Of a stretch of 64,000 nucleotides of DNA, positions 56,525 to 64,000 are shown one piece after another. This stretch comes from Nocardiopsis_C rhodophaea. Lineage in GTDB: Bacteria; Actinomycetota; Actinomycetes; Streptosporangiales; Streptosporangiaceae. Both the position numbers and the translations under genes were made by a program. The notes under the pieces were generated by a model. That model did not search any database and was not told the DNA's origin. It saw only the letters and a program-made list of their open reading frames with translations. The stretch covers positions 1 to 64,000 of the forward strand of contig NZ_BAAAPC010000021.1 in the NCBI RefSeq assembly GCF_039530945.1. Direction: 5' to 3'. How positions within the stretch are numbered: the first letter of the stretch is position 1; every line of letters starts with the position of its first letter.

Positions 56525-57278
56525 TCAGGGTCGGCCGGGGACCAACCGCCCGTCGACGATCACCGCGGCGTCGTCGCACGCCTCCTCGGCCAGGTCCTCC
56601 GCCTCGGTCGACAGGACCACGGTGCCGCCATCGGCCACGTAGGCGCGCAGGATGTCCCGCATCATTTCGGCGGACTCGTCATCGACGCCGACGAACGGGT
56701 CGTCGAGCATCAGCAGTCGGGGACTGGGCAGCAGTGCGACGACCAGCCCCCATCTTCTTGCGCAGGCTGGTGGAGTACTTCCGGACGAGCGTGCTCTCGG
56801 CCTCGGTGAGGTCCCACAGGCCCAGCAGCTGCTCGGCGCGGACCGCGAGCTTGACCGGGTCCAGCCCGTTCCATATCGCGACGGAGGTCAGCCAGTCCCG
56901 GCCGGTCCAGTGGTCGGGAATCGACGGCTCATCGGGCAACGCCCCGAGCACCGCCTTGGCACGCGAGGGTTCCGACCACATGTCCATTCCGAAGATCCGG
57001 ACATCGCCCTGGTCGGGCGGTAGACCGACCGACATCGACCACAGGGTCGTTTTCCCGGCCCCTTCGGGGCCGACGAGCCCGAAGACGCAGCGATCCGGGA
57101 CGCGAAGTTCGGCGTGGTCCATCACCAGTTTGTCGCTGAACTGCTTGCACAGACCGCTCAGCTGCAGGGCGAAAGGCTGGCGTGCCTCCGTGTGGGGTAT
57201 GAGACGGTCCTGTTCATTGCGGAACTCATGGACACCGGGGGCGCTCAGTTCTACCGACGATCGCGCGAGAGATCCCAC
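56525..57278 (-). pseudogene. ABC transporter ATP-binding protein broken by a one-base frameshift
   Basis: Two frames together encode one ATPase of about 250 residues. The first (57278 to about 56748) has LQLSGLCKQFSDKLVMDHAE, Walker A GPEGAGKTT, the YSTSLRKKMG signature-like stretch. The second (from about 56750 to 56525) has LLMLDDPFVGVDD as Walker B and TVVLSTEAEDLAEE. The join is a run of five C on the plus strand (56747-56751); with four, the frames merge as KKMGLVVALLPSPRLL. It may be a true mutation or a homopolymer error. No permease partner is adjacent. The start is GTG 57278. Confidence 0.75.
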
Positions 57279-58492
57279 CTTCGATGATTATGACAGGGTA
57301 TGTGCTTGTCCTGAAGTTCCCGCAATGGAACGGATATGGTGCAGAATGTCGACCATGTCGTGAGTTTTATGATCTCTGTTCGCACCGCGGGAGAATATCA
57401 GTTGGGGGATCGGGCGCGTGCAATTTCCGATGTGGGCGCGCCCGGTTGGGCGAATCGGGCCGCTGTGCACGTCCGGCCGTGCTGTTCGCTTTGGCCTTAA
57501 CGGCCACGGGGCGTGGTTGGATTGCGGTGGTGAGTATACATACGTCTTAGTCATTTGTGTAGTAAGTATGTTCGCAGTCCCGTCCTGTGGGCGAACCGGG
57601 AGGAGTATTTCAAAATTCCAGGTCAGAAAGGATTTTGAGGCGGGCTCGTGTGGCTGGCGGCTGCAGGGAGCGGCCGCGGCGCGAGCCGCTTCCCGGAGCC
57701 CCCGCCACCTCGCGATACGGCGCTGTGCGCGGCGCGCGCCCCACGGGTGGGGGCGACGATCGGAACGCACGTCCCACCTCCGAGCTTTTACCGGAGTTTT
57801 CCTGATGTCTTTAGCTTCGCAGGTCACGGAGGTGTGCCGCACGGGTGTCTTTACCCCGGACGCGCACGGGTGCTGTCACCACATTCGACGTCGATCCGCA
57901 TCCCGTCGCCTAGTCGCCCAATCCGTGGAGTTAGGGGTGTCGACACCACGTTCGTGGTTCCTAGGGGTGGCGATCCTGCTCTTCCCCATGCCGGTCCGCG
58001 TGGCTCTCGCCAAGGCACTCGTGGTGAAACCGTGAAAGCAGCATCGTCAACGCGTCATAATTGCGCAGAACGCGCCGGAGCGATCAATTGACCGGAGCCG
58101 GATGAAGGGGGTGTCTGCCCTTTATCCGCCGAATACCGTCGCCGCCGGGGATGACGGATCAGGCGATGCCGGTTCGCGTCTCCTGCTCGATATCACGGCG
58201 GCCTTCACCCCAGCCCGCGCCCGGGGCGGCGCGGAACACGCTTCTCGCTACCTCCGGCGGAGCCGAGGACGATCCCGGTGATCCCCCCGCCCCCGAAACC
58301 CGCGCCGGGGGCCGGGTGGCCGCTCCTCACTCCTCCGGCACCGTGCCCCGACGGCCTCGCGGTCGCGACGTGGTCCCGCCAACTCCAGCCCGTCGCACGT
58401 CGGGACGTACCCCCGGCCTCGGACAGAGCGCAGCACAACGCGAAGGGCGTTGACTCCGGCCGGAGTCAACGCCCTTCGCGTGTGTCTCAGTG
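57279..58492. other. Long gene-poor region at the right edge of the cluster remnant
   Basis: About 1.2 kb. The first 350 bases are AT-richer and include TATACATACGTCTTAG at 57535-57550, which shares ten bases with 43754-43763. A 205-codon plus frame (57418-58035) has erratic composition and no family features, and I reject it. The last part holds the tRNA terminator at 58438-58481. Confidence 0.5.
58438..58481. terminator. Perfect 44-bp palindrome, tRNA-Arg terminator
   Basis: A 44-base perfect palindrome without loop spacing (centre CCGGCCGG), 12 bases downstream of the tRNA-Arg gene on the minus strand. It is the likely transcription end of the tRNA. Confidence 0.75.
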
Positions 58493-58564
58493 TGCCCCCT
58501 GCAGGATTCGAACCTGCGCACACGGCTCCGGAGGCCGTTGCTCTATCCCCTGAGCTAAGGGGGC
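58493..58564 (-). tRNA. tRNA-Arg (anticodon CCG)
   Basis: A complete cloverleaf on the minus strand: acceptor GCCCCCT (58564-58558) pairing with AGGGGGC, a D arm with AGCTCAGGGGATAGAGC, anticodon stem ACGGC/GCCGT with loop CTCCGGA (CCG at 58529-58531), and the T arm GGTTCGAATCC. The discriminator is A; CCA is not encoded. It reads CGG, a common Arg codon in this GC-rich genome. Confidence 0.95.
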
Positions 58565-58658
58565 GCGCTGCGGGAATAACTCTAGCAGGGAGCAGAGGGT
58601 GGATCGCGCAATTGATCCCGGGTTCGGCGATACCTCGGCGGTTGCGCCGACGGGGCAC

Positions 58659-58664
58659 TAGTCT
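58659..58664 (+). promoter_or_regulatory. -10 box of leaderless promoter (response regulator)
   Basis: TAGTCT ends 7 bases before GTG 58672; no ribosome site is present between them. Confidence 0.5.
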
Positions 58665-58671
58665 CACGGCC

Positions 58672-59061
58672 GTGGATGATGTGCTGGCACGGGTACTGGT
58701 CGTCGACGACAACGAGGTGATCCGACAGCTGATCAGCGTCAATCTGCAGCTGGAGGGTTTCGAGGTGCACACCGCCGTAGACGGCGAGGACTGCCTGGAG
58801 CAGGCGGCCGAGGTCCGGCCGGACGTGATCACGCTCGACGTCATGATGCCCCGGCTGGACGGCTGGGTCACGGCGTCGCGGCTCCGGGAGAGTGAGGAGA
58901 CCCACGACATGAAGGTCCTCCTCATCACCGCTCGCGCCCAGGGGGACGATGTGAAGCGCGGGCAGCAGATCGGTGTCGACGGGTATCTGACCAAGCCGTT
59001 CGAGCCGACCGAACTCGTCCGGATCGTGCGCGACCTCGCCGGGTTGCCGCAGGGCGGGTGA
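58672..59061 (+). CDS. Single-domain response regulator
   Basis: 129 residues, a receiver domain only. DD at 12-13, phosphoacceptor Asp56 in TLDVMMPRLDG, Thr in LLITAR, and Lys in LTKPFEP are all present. There is no output domain and no kinase gene nearby, so it probably acts by protein contact. It is 11 bases upstream of the ArgRS-like gene and may share a transcript with it and with lysA-hom. The start is set by the -10 box. Confidence 0.85.
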   Translation: MDDVLARVLVVDDNEVIRQLISVNLQLEGFEVHTAVDGEDCLEQAAEVRPDVITLDVMMPRLDGWVTASRLRESEETHDMKVLLITARAQGDDVKRGQQIGVDGYLTKPFEPTELVRIVRDLAGLPQGG

Positions 59062-59071
59062 CGCACGGGTG

Positions 59072-60631
59072 ATGCGGAACGGCCATAGCGCGAGAAACAA
59101 CAGGCGGGGCGGCGCGCGATCGGCGGCGTCGGTCGAAGCGCGGTCGGTGGTGCGTGGGGCGACGCCGTGGTGGGTGAACGAGCTGCTGCGAGCGGCCGCG
59201 GCCGAGGTGAGCGGGGTCGATACCGCGCGGATTCCCGACGCTCAGCCGCGTCGCCCGCCCGCTGGCGCGCCCAGGGACTACGCCAGCGCCCTGCCGATGC
59301 GCCTGGCCGGGCTGTCAGGGCTGCCCGTCGAACGGCTCGCCGCCGATATCGCCGCAGAACTGCGCACGCGGCCGGAGGTAGTGGACGCCGCGGTCGAGGG
59401 GCCCGGTTTCATCAACGTCACCCTCACCCCCGCCGACCGCGTGTCGCTGGTCTACGCCGTCGGCGACGGCGCGGCGTATCTCACGGGTGGCGAGAGCATG
59501 GAGAGGCCAGAGGACACGGAGAAGACGGGAGACGCCGACCGTGGGCGGGCCGGCCGGGTGGGTGACGCGGCGGCCGGGGGCGCAAGCGGCCGCGGCCACC
59601 GGCCCGTGTGGGCGCTGTCAGAACTCCATGAGGCCCCCACCGTCGAGGAGGCCAGGGAGCTGGCGCGCGGCGACGCCCGGCGGCGCATTGTCCACGCGCG
59701 GCAGGTTGCCCATGCGCGTGACCTTGATGAGGCGCGCGTCGACGTCCCGGCGGTGCCCGCGCGTGACGCCTCTCCCGCGGCGCTGAGCGCTTCCTCCGCC
59801 GGAGTCGCGTGCATCCCCGAGGTGTCCTGGCGCGATCCCTACCTCGACGCGCAGCGCCCCTACGGTCCCGTCGCCCGCCTGCTGGCCGTTATCGGTGAAG
59901 CCAGCGCCCGCGTCGCGTTCTGCCGATCCATCCCCGACCGGCCGCGCCGAGGCGAGGAGACCGGTCCCGGACTCCCCGCCGTCCCCACATCCGAGAATCC
60001 GGGCAATTGGGCGCGGCATACCGACGCCAACCCCGCGTTTCTCGTCCGCTACGCGCACGCGCACGCTGTCACCAGTCTGGCCTGGGCGTACGCCTCTGGC
60101 TGGGACGTTCCGGCGCTACCCGCCAGAGCACTCCCGGCCCGGTCCGACCCGGCCGGAGCGCCCGCGGCCACCCGTCCGTCCCGTGGCTCGGGGATGCGCG
60201 GTGAACCGGTGGCCACGGCCGCCCCCGCCCCTTCGGGTGAACATCGCGCGGCCAGCTCCGGCCATGCGGCGTCTGGCCACTCTGATCCCAGTGCGACCAT
60301 CACGCTCACCCCCGCCGCCGTCGCGGCTCTGGAGGAACCCGCGGCCGCCGCGCTTATCGGCATACTCTTCGACGGACCCGGCGTTCTCGCCACCGCGGGG
60401 CGTCGTCGAGAGCCGCATACCCTGGTGCGCTACCTCGAAGGTCTGGCTATTGCCTACCATGAATGGCGGGAATCCCGCGGTGCCGTAATCGGGGACGCAA
60501 TCGGTCCGGAAAGGGCCGGTGGCACCAGCGGGGAGGGCATCGCCGCGCGGCTCGAACTGTGTGCCGCGGCGGCCGGTGTGCTCAGAACGGGGCTGTCCCT
60601 GCTCGGTGTGTCCGCGCCCACACGGCTGTGA
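59072..60631 (+). CDS. ArgRS-like protein lacking the catalytic core (DALR domain)
   Basis: 519 residues. The N-terminal domain (about 55-130) is the ArgRS additional domain: DYASALPMRLAGLSG and the line VEGPGFINVTL. The middle (about 140-310) is low-complexity and has neither HIGH nor KMSK. An ArgRS-like YAHAHAVTSLAWA occurs at about 322-335. A C-terminal DALR-type helical domain (about 405-519) has LVRYLEGLAIAYHEW and ends LGVSAPTRL. It thus has the tRNA-binding parts of arginyl-tRNA synthetase without the active site. It sits in front of lysA-hom, where Mycobacterium has argS. A real argS must be elsewhere. Confidence 0.8.
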   Translation: MRNGHSARNNRRGGARSAASVEARSVVRGATPWWVNELLRAAAAEVSGVDTARIPDAQPRRPPAGAPRDYASALPMRLAGLSGLPVERLAADIAAELRTRPEVVDAAVEGPGFINVTLTPADRVSLVYAVGDGAAYLTGGESMERPEDTEKTGDADRGRAGRVGDAAAGGASGRGHRPVWALSELHEAPTVEEARELARGDARRRIVHARQVAHARDLDEARVDVPAVPARDASPAALSASSAGVACIPEVSWRDPYLDAQRPYGPVARLLAVIGEASARVAFCRSIPDRPRRGEETGPGLPAVPTSENPGNWARHTDANPAFLVRYAHAHAVTSLAWAYASGWDVPALPARALPARSDPAGAPAATRPSRGSGMRGEPVATAAPAPSGEHRAASSGHAASGHSDPSATITLTPAAVAALEEPAAAALIGILFDGPGVLATAGRRREPHTLVRYLEGLAIAYHEWRESRGAVIGDAIGPERAGGTSGEGIAARLELCAAAAGVLRTGLSLLGVSAPTRL

Positions 60632-60757
60632 ACAACCGGGCCCCGGCCCGCACAACCGTGCGTCCCGCCGCCCGGAACGGCCGCGCGCCGTCGCCGATCG
60701 GCCGGACTCGCCGCACATGACGCACCACCCATCGAACCCATCCGAGAGCGCACGCCC

Positions 60758-62149
60758 ATGAGCCGTTACGCCCACCCAGCAGGCCCGCGCCACGCCGACG
60801 TGCTCCCCGAGGAGCACCCGCCGAGCCCGCCCCAGGACCTCATCGAGCTCGACCCCCGCGTCTGGCCGGCCACGGCCCGGCGCGTCGACGGTGAGATCAC
60901 CATCGGCGGCATCGGCGTGTCCCAGCTCGCCCGCGAGCACGGGACCGCTCTGTTCGTCCTGGACGAGGAGGACTTCCGGACCCGCGCCCGCGACTACCGC
61001 GACGCCTTCGCCCACACCGGCGGCGACGTCTACTACGCGGGCAAGGCACTGCTCACCAAGGCCGTCGCCCGGTGGGTGCACGAGGAAGGCCTCAAGCTCG
61101 ACGTGTGCAGCGGCGGCGAACTCGCCGTCGCGCTGGCGGCCGGCTTCCCCGCCGAGGACATCGGCATGCACGGTAACAACAAGTCCGAGGCCGAACTGGC
61201 GCGCGCGGTCGAAGTCGGGGTCGGCCGGATCATCGTCGACTCCTTCGACGAGATCGACCGCCTCGACCGGCTGGCCGCCGAACACGGCCGCGTGCCGAAG
61301 GTGCTGATCCGCGTCACCACCGGAGTCGAGGCCCACACCCACGAGTTCGTGGCGACCGCCCACGACGACCAGAAGTTCGGCTTCGCGCTGAGCACCGGCG
61401 CCGCCCAGGAGGCGGTCCGCCGCGTTCTCGCCGCCGAGCACATCGAGCTGGTCGGCCTGCACTCCCACATCGGCTCGCAGATCTTCGACACCGCCGGGTT
61501 CGAGGTCGCCGCGCGGCGCGTCACCGAGTTCCTCACCCGCATCCACGCCCGCCTCGGCGTGACGCTCTCCGAACTCGACCTCGGCGGCGGGCTCGGCATC
61601 GCCTACACCTCCTCCGACACTCCCCTGTCCCCCAAGGCCATCGCCGAGAGCCTGCTGGCCATCGTCCACCGCGAGTGCGCGGCGGCGGGGCTGCCGGTGC
61701 CGCGGATCGCCGTGGAGCCCGGCCGCGCGATCTCCGGGCCCTGCGGTATCACCCTGTACGAGGTCGGCACGATCAAGGACGTCGAGGGCATCCGGACGTA
61801 TGTCAGCGTGGACGGCGGAATGAGCGACAACATCCGCACCGCCCTCTACGGCGCCGAGTACACCTGCGTGCTGGCCTCCCGCGGCAGCGACGCCGAGCCC
61901 ATGCTCTCCCGCCTCGTCGGCAAGCACTGCGAGAGCGGCGACATCATCGTCCACGACCTCTACCTCCCGGCGGACCTGCGCACGGGCGACCTCGTGGCGG
62001 TCGCGGCGACCGGTGCCTACTGCTACTCCATGGCCAGCAACTACAACCACCTGCCGCGCCCCGCTGTCGTCGCCGTGCGCGACGGCGCCTCCCGGACGCT
62101 GATGCGCAGGGAGAGCGAGGACGACCTGCTCCGCCTGGACGTAGGCTGA
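60758..62149 (+). CDS. lysA: Diaminopimelate decarboxylase
   Basis: 463 residues of fold-III PLP decarboxylase. The PLP Lys is Lys96 in YYAGKAL; HSHIGSQIF, the glycine loop LGGGLGIAY and EPGRAISGPCG bind the phosphate; CSGGELAVAL and GAYCYSMASNYN complete the active site. It makes L-lysine from meso-diaminopimelate. The ATG follows the ArgRS-like gene by 126 bases, and hom follows 83 bases later, so lysine and threonine/methionine branch genes are clustered as usual in actinobacteria. Confidence 0.95.
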   Translation: MSRYAHPAGPRHADVLPEEHPPSPPQDLIELDPRVWPATARRVDGEITIGGIGVSQLAREHGTALFVLDEEDFRTRARDYRDAFAHTGGDVYYAGKALLTKAVARWVHEEGLKLDVCSGGELAVALAAGFPAEDIGMHGNNKSEAELARAVEVGVGRIIVDSFDEIDRLDRLAAEHGRVPKVLIRVTTGVEAHTHEFVATAHDDQKFGFALSTGAAQEAVRRVLAAEHIELVGLHSHIGSQIFDTAGFEVAARRVTEFLTRIHARLGVTLSELDLGGGLGIAYTSSDTPLSPKAIAESLLAIVHRECAAAGLPVPRIAVEPGRAISGPCGITLYEVGTIKDVEGIRTYVSVDGGMSDNIRTALYGAEYTCVLASRGSDAEPMLSRLVGKHCESGDIIVHDLYLPADLRTGDLVAVAATGAYCYSMASNYNHLPRPAVVAVRDGASRTLMRRESEDDLLRLDVG

Positions 62150-62232
62150 GTGGCTGCGGCCCTCGGAGAGAAGGAGAGGGCCACGATGATCTCCGACCGG
62201 CACGAAATGAGAGAAGTGGGAGTCACCCCCAG

Positions 62233-63531
62233 ATGGCAATGAAGGTGGCGCTGCTCGGATGCGGCGTTGTGGGCGCGGAAGTGGTTCGCCTGCTCAACGA
62301 GCAGTCGAACGAACTCGCCTCGCGTATCGGGACCCCCCTGGAGATCGGCGGCATCGCCGTACGCCGACTCGGGCGGTCCCGCGGCACGGGGCTCGACCCG
62401 GAGCTGTTCACCACCGACGCCATGGGCCTGGTGACGCGGGACGACATCGACCTGGTGGTCGAGGTGATCGGCGGGATCGAGCCCGCGCGCTCGCTGATCC
62501 TCGCGGCGATCAAGTCGGGCAAGTCGGTCGTCACCGCCAACAAGGCGCTGCTCGCCGAGGACGGCGCCACGATCCACGCCGCCGCCCGCGAGGCCGGAGT
62601 CGACGTCTACTACGAGGCGTCCGTCGCCGGGGCGATCCCGCTGCTGCGCCCGCTGCGCGACTCGCTGGCGGGGGACACGGTGCACCGCGTGATGGGCATC
62701 GTCAACGGCACCACCAACTTCATCCTCGACCGGATGGACACGCTCGGCGCGGGCTTCGCCGAGTCGCTGGAGGAGGCGCAGGCGCTCGGCTACGCCGAGG
62801 CCGACCCGACCGCCGATGTCGAGGGGTTCGACGCCGCGGCCAAGGCCGCGATCCTGGCCCGGTTGGCCTTCCACACCCAGGGCGTCACCGCGGCCGACGT
62901 CCACCGCGAGGGCATCACGGAGGTCACCGCGGGCGACATCGCCAGCGCCAAGGCCATGGGCTGCGTGGTCAAACTGCTCGCCATCTGTCAGCGCTCCGCC
63001 GACGGTGCGTCGGTGGGCGTGCGCGTGCACCCGGTCATGCTCCCGCGAGAGCACCCGCTGGCCACCGTCAACGAGGCCTACAACGCGGTGTTCGTCGAGG
63101 CCGAGTCGGCCGGGCGGCTGATGTTCTACGGAGCCGGCGCGGGTGGCGCGCCCACCGCCAGCGCGGTCCTCGGCGACCTCGTCGCCGTCGCCCGCAACCG
63201 GCGCGTGTCGGCCGCGGCGCCCGAGGGCGCCCACGACACCGGGCTTCCGGTGCACCCGATGGGGGACACCATCACCCGCTACCACGTTGCGCTCGACGTC
63301 GCCGACCGGCCGGGTGTGCTCGCCCGTGTCGCCGAGATCTTCGCCAACAACGGTGTCTCCATCAAGAACGTGCGCCAGGAGGGCTTCGGCGACGACGCCC
63401 AGCTGGTCCTGGTCAGCCATCAGGCCCCGGATGCCGCGCTGGCGACGACCGTCGAGCAGCTGCACGCGCTCGACATGGTCCGGTCGGTCGCCAGTGTGAT
63501 GCGCGTCGAGGCGTTCGGCGGCGACAGCTGA
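62233..63531 (+). CDS. hom: Homoserine dehydrogenase
   Basis: 432 residues. The N-terminal NAD(P) motif is ALLGCGVVGAEV; VVTANKALL and the catalytic region GIVNGTTNFIL with EADPTADVEGFDAAAK follow. A C-terminal ACT domain (about 345-425) with DRPGVLARVAEIFANNGVSI suggests feedback control by threonine. It reduces aspartate semialdehyde to homoserine. The ATG at 62233 lies about 10 bases after GGGAG; ATG 62239 is an alternative. In related genomes thrC and thrB follow; here the window ends after a repeat region. Confidence 0.95.
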   Translation: MAMKVALLGCGVVGAEVVRLLNEQSNELASRIGTPLEIGGIAVRRLGRSRGTGLDPELFTTDAMGLVTRDDIDLVVEVIGGIEPARSLILAAIKSGKSVVTANKALLAEDGATIHAAAREAGVDVYYEASVAGAIPLLRPLRDSLAGDTVHRVMGIVNGTTNFILDRMDTLGAGFAESLEEAQALGYAEADPTADVEGFDAAAKAAILARLAFHTQGVTAADVHREGITEVTAGDIASAKAMGCVVKLLAICQRSADGASVGVRVHPVMLPREHPLATVNEAYNAVFVEAESAGRLMFYGAGAGGAPTASAVLGDLVAVARNRRVSAAAPEGAHDTGLPVHPMGDTITRYHVALDVADRPGVLARVAEIFANNGVSIKNVRQEGFGDDAQLVLVSHQAPDAALATTVEQLHALDMVRSVASVMRVEAFGGDS

Positions 63532-64000
63532 CGTCGGCGTGAGGGAAACCGGGTCTGCTGGGCGGCCTTGCCCGCTTCCATCCTCCCGGTGTTCTGTGGC
63601 GAAAAGCAGCACCCGCCGATGATCATGGGGAGAGTCCCGATTCTGTCCGTTTTGCCGGAAGAATCGCCATGATCATCGCTGACAGGGGTGCGGACAGCGC
63701 TTTCCCGCCCGTGGGGCCACCCGGCCCCACCCGGTGGGCGGAAGGGAGCCCCCCACCCCCTTCCGCCCTCGCTGCTGCTTTTCACCCAAGAACACCGGAA
63801 AGGAACAACGCCGACAAGGCCGCCCAGCAGACCCCAGCCGCCGCACCTTGTCCCACCAGCCGAGACCACCGGGCGGCGGATTCCCGGGTCGCGAGCCCTG
63901 GGGCCTAGAATCGGTGCAGATCATCTCCGCGGGTTCGGGATGGCCGGATCGGCCGTGTCCCGTATCGCGCGGCCGCCGGAGACGGCGGACCGCGCCGCCT
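63532..64000. other. Region after hom, end of window
   Basis: About 470 bases with no convincing gene. It contains the inverted-repeat pair at 63551-63834 and, near 63906-63911, a TAGAAT box that may belong to a promoter for the next gene (thrC is expected by synteny). Confidence 0.5.
63551..63834. repeat. 62-bp imperfect inverted-repeat pair
   Basis: The left arm (63551-63611) and the reverse complement of the right arm (63773-63834) share their first 20 bases exactly (GGGTCTGCTGGGCGGCCTTG), then diverge, then agree again through CCGGTGTTCT and GAAAAGCAGCA. The spacer is 161 bases. It could be a large hairpin, a small non-autonomous mobile element, or two converging copies of a repeat. Confidence 0.65.

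Noticed and set aside
57418..58035. A 205-codon plus-strand frame in the gap before tRNA-Arg
   Set aside because: Erratic composition, many Arg and Cys, no ribosome site and no motif; the stretch changes base composition within the frame.
63669..63924. Short frames in the repeat region after hom
   Set aside because: They run through the inverted-repeat arms in both directions, which explains their shared AAQQT residues; no start signals.

Overview
The window is GC-rich actinobacterial DNA with dense third-position-GC coding, GTG and TTG starts, a WblA-type WhiB protein, an F420-type (DUF385) reductase, an acyl-CoA carboxylase epsilon subunit and actinomycete-type leaderless promoters. A Nocardiopsis-like (Nocardiopsaceae) or other filamentous actinomycete is the best guess. 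This is inferred from gene content; there is no rRNA in the window to fix it.

Layout. 0-4 kb: a minus-strand operon of ABC ATPase, YhgE/Pip membrane protein and TetR repressor, with a perfect 28-bp operator in front. 4-23 kb: housekeeping and envelope genes: DUF385 reductase, GuaB1, CDP-alcohol phosphotransferase, O-acyltransferase, M20 and M48 peptidases, EF-G2, CPBP protease, alpha/beta hydrolase, a tandem-barstar protein, WblA, a secreted coiled-coil M15-like protein, peptide deformylase, a nucleotidyltransferase and a CbiX-like protein. 23-27 kb: a copper block (CPH-type P-type ATPase, DUF305 lipoprotein, DUF6153 protein) carrying CsoR-type operators. 27-35 kb: an APH(6)-like kinase, a secreted glycerophosphodiesterase, the kdpDE two-component system with a decayed kdpC upstream and no kdpFAB, an enoyl-CoA hydratase and a PP2C-like protein. 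35-41 kb: an AgpS-like FAD enzyme divergent from a TetR regulator followed by glpD, then a SCO6745-family protein and inorganic pyrophosphatase.

41-57 kb looks like the shell of a type I polyketide cluster. It has a phosphopantetheinyl transferase, a TetR regulator and a LAL-type LuxR regulator that each carry a TTA codon, an ABC exporter, an acyl-CoA carboxylase beta/epsilon pair translationally coupled to a type II thioesterase, and a second ABC ATPase broken by one base. The PKS itself survives only as an N-terminal docking domain plus the first residues of a ketosynthase, cut by a frameshift. Long stretches without genes separate these pieces, in contrast to the compact flanking DNA.

58-64 kb is the conserved lysA-hom region. 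tRNA-Arg(CCG) and a single-domain response regulator precede a catalytic-core-less ArgRS-like protein, which occupies the position argS holds in Mycobacterium (argS-lysA-thrA). lysA and hom follow, then a 62-bp imperfect inverted-repeat pair.

Recurring theme: at least ten genes have a TANNNT-like -10 box ending 6-8 bases before the start codon, which predicts leaderless transcripts. I used this to choose several starts. All functional calls are from reading the sequence; no database search was possible.
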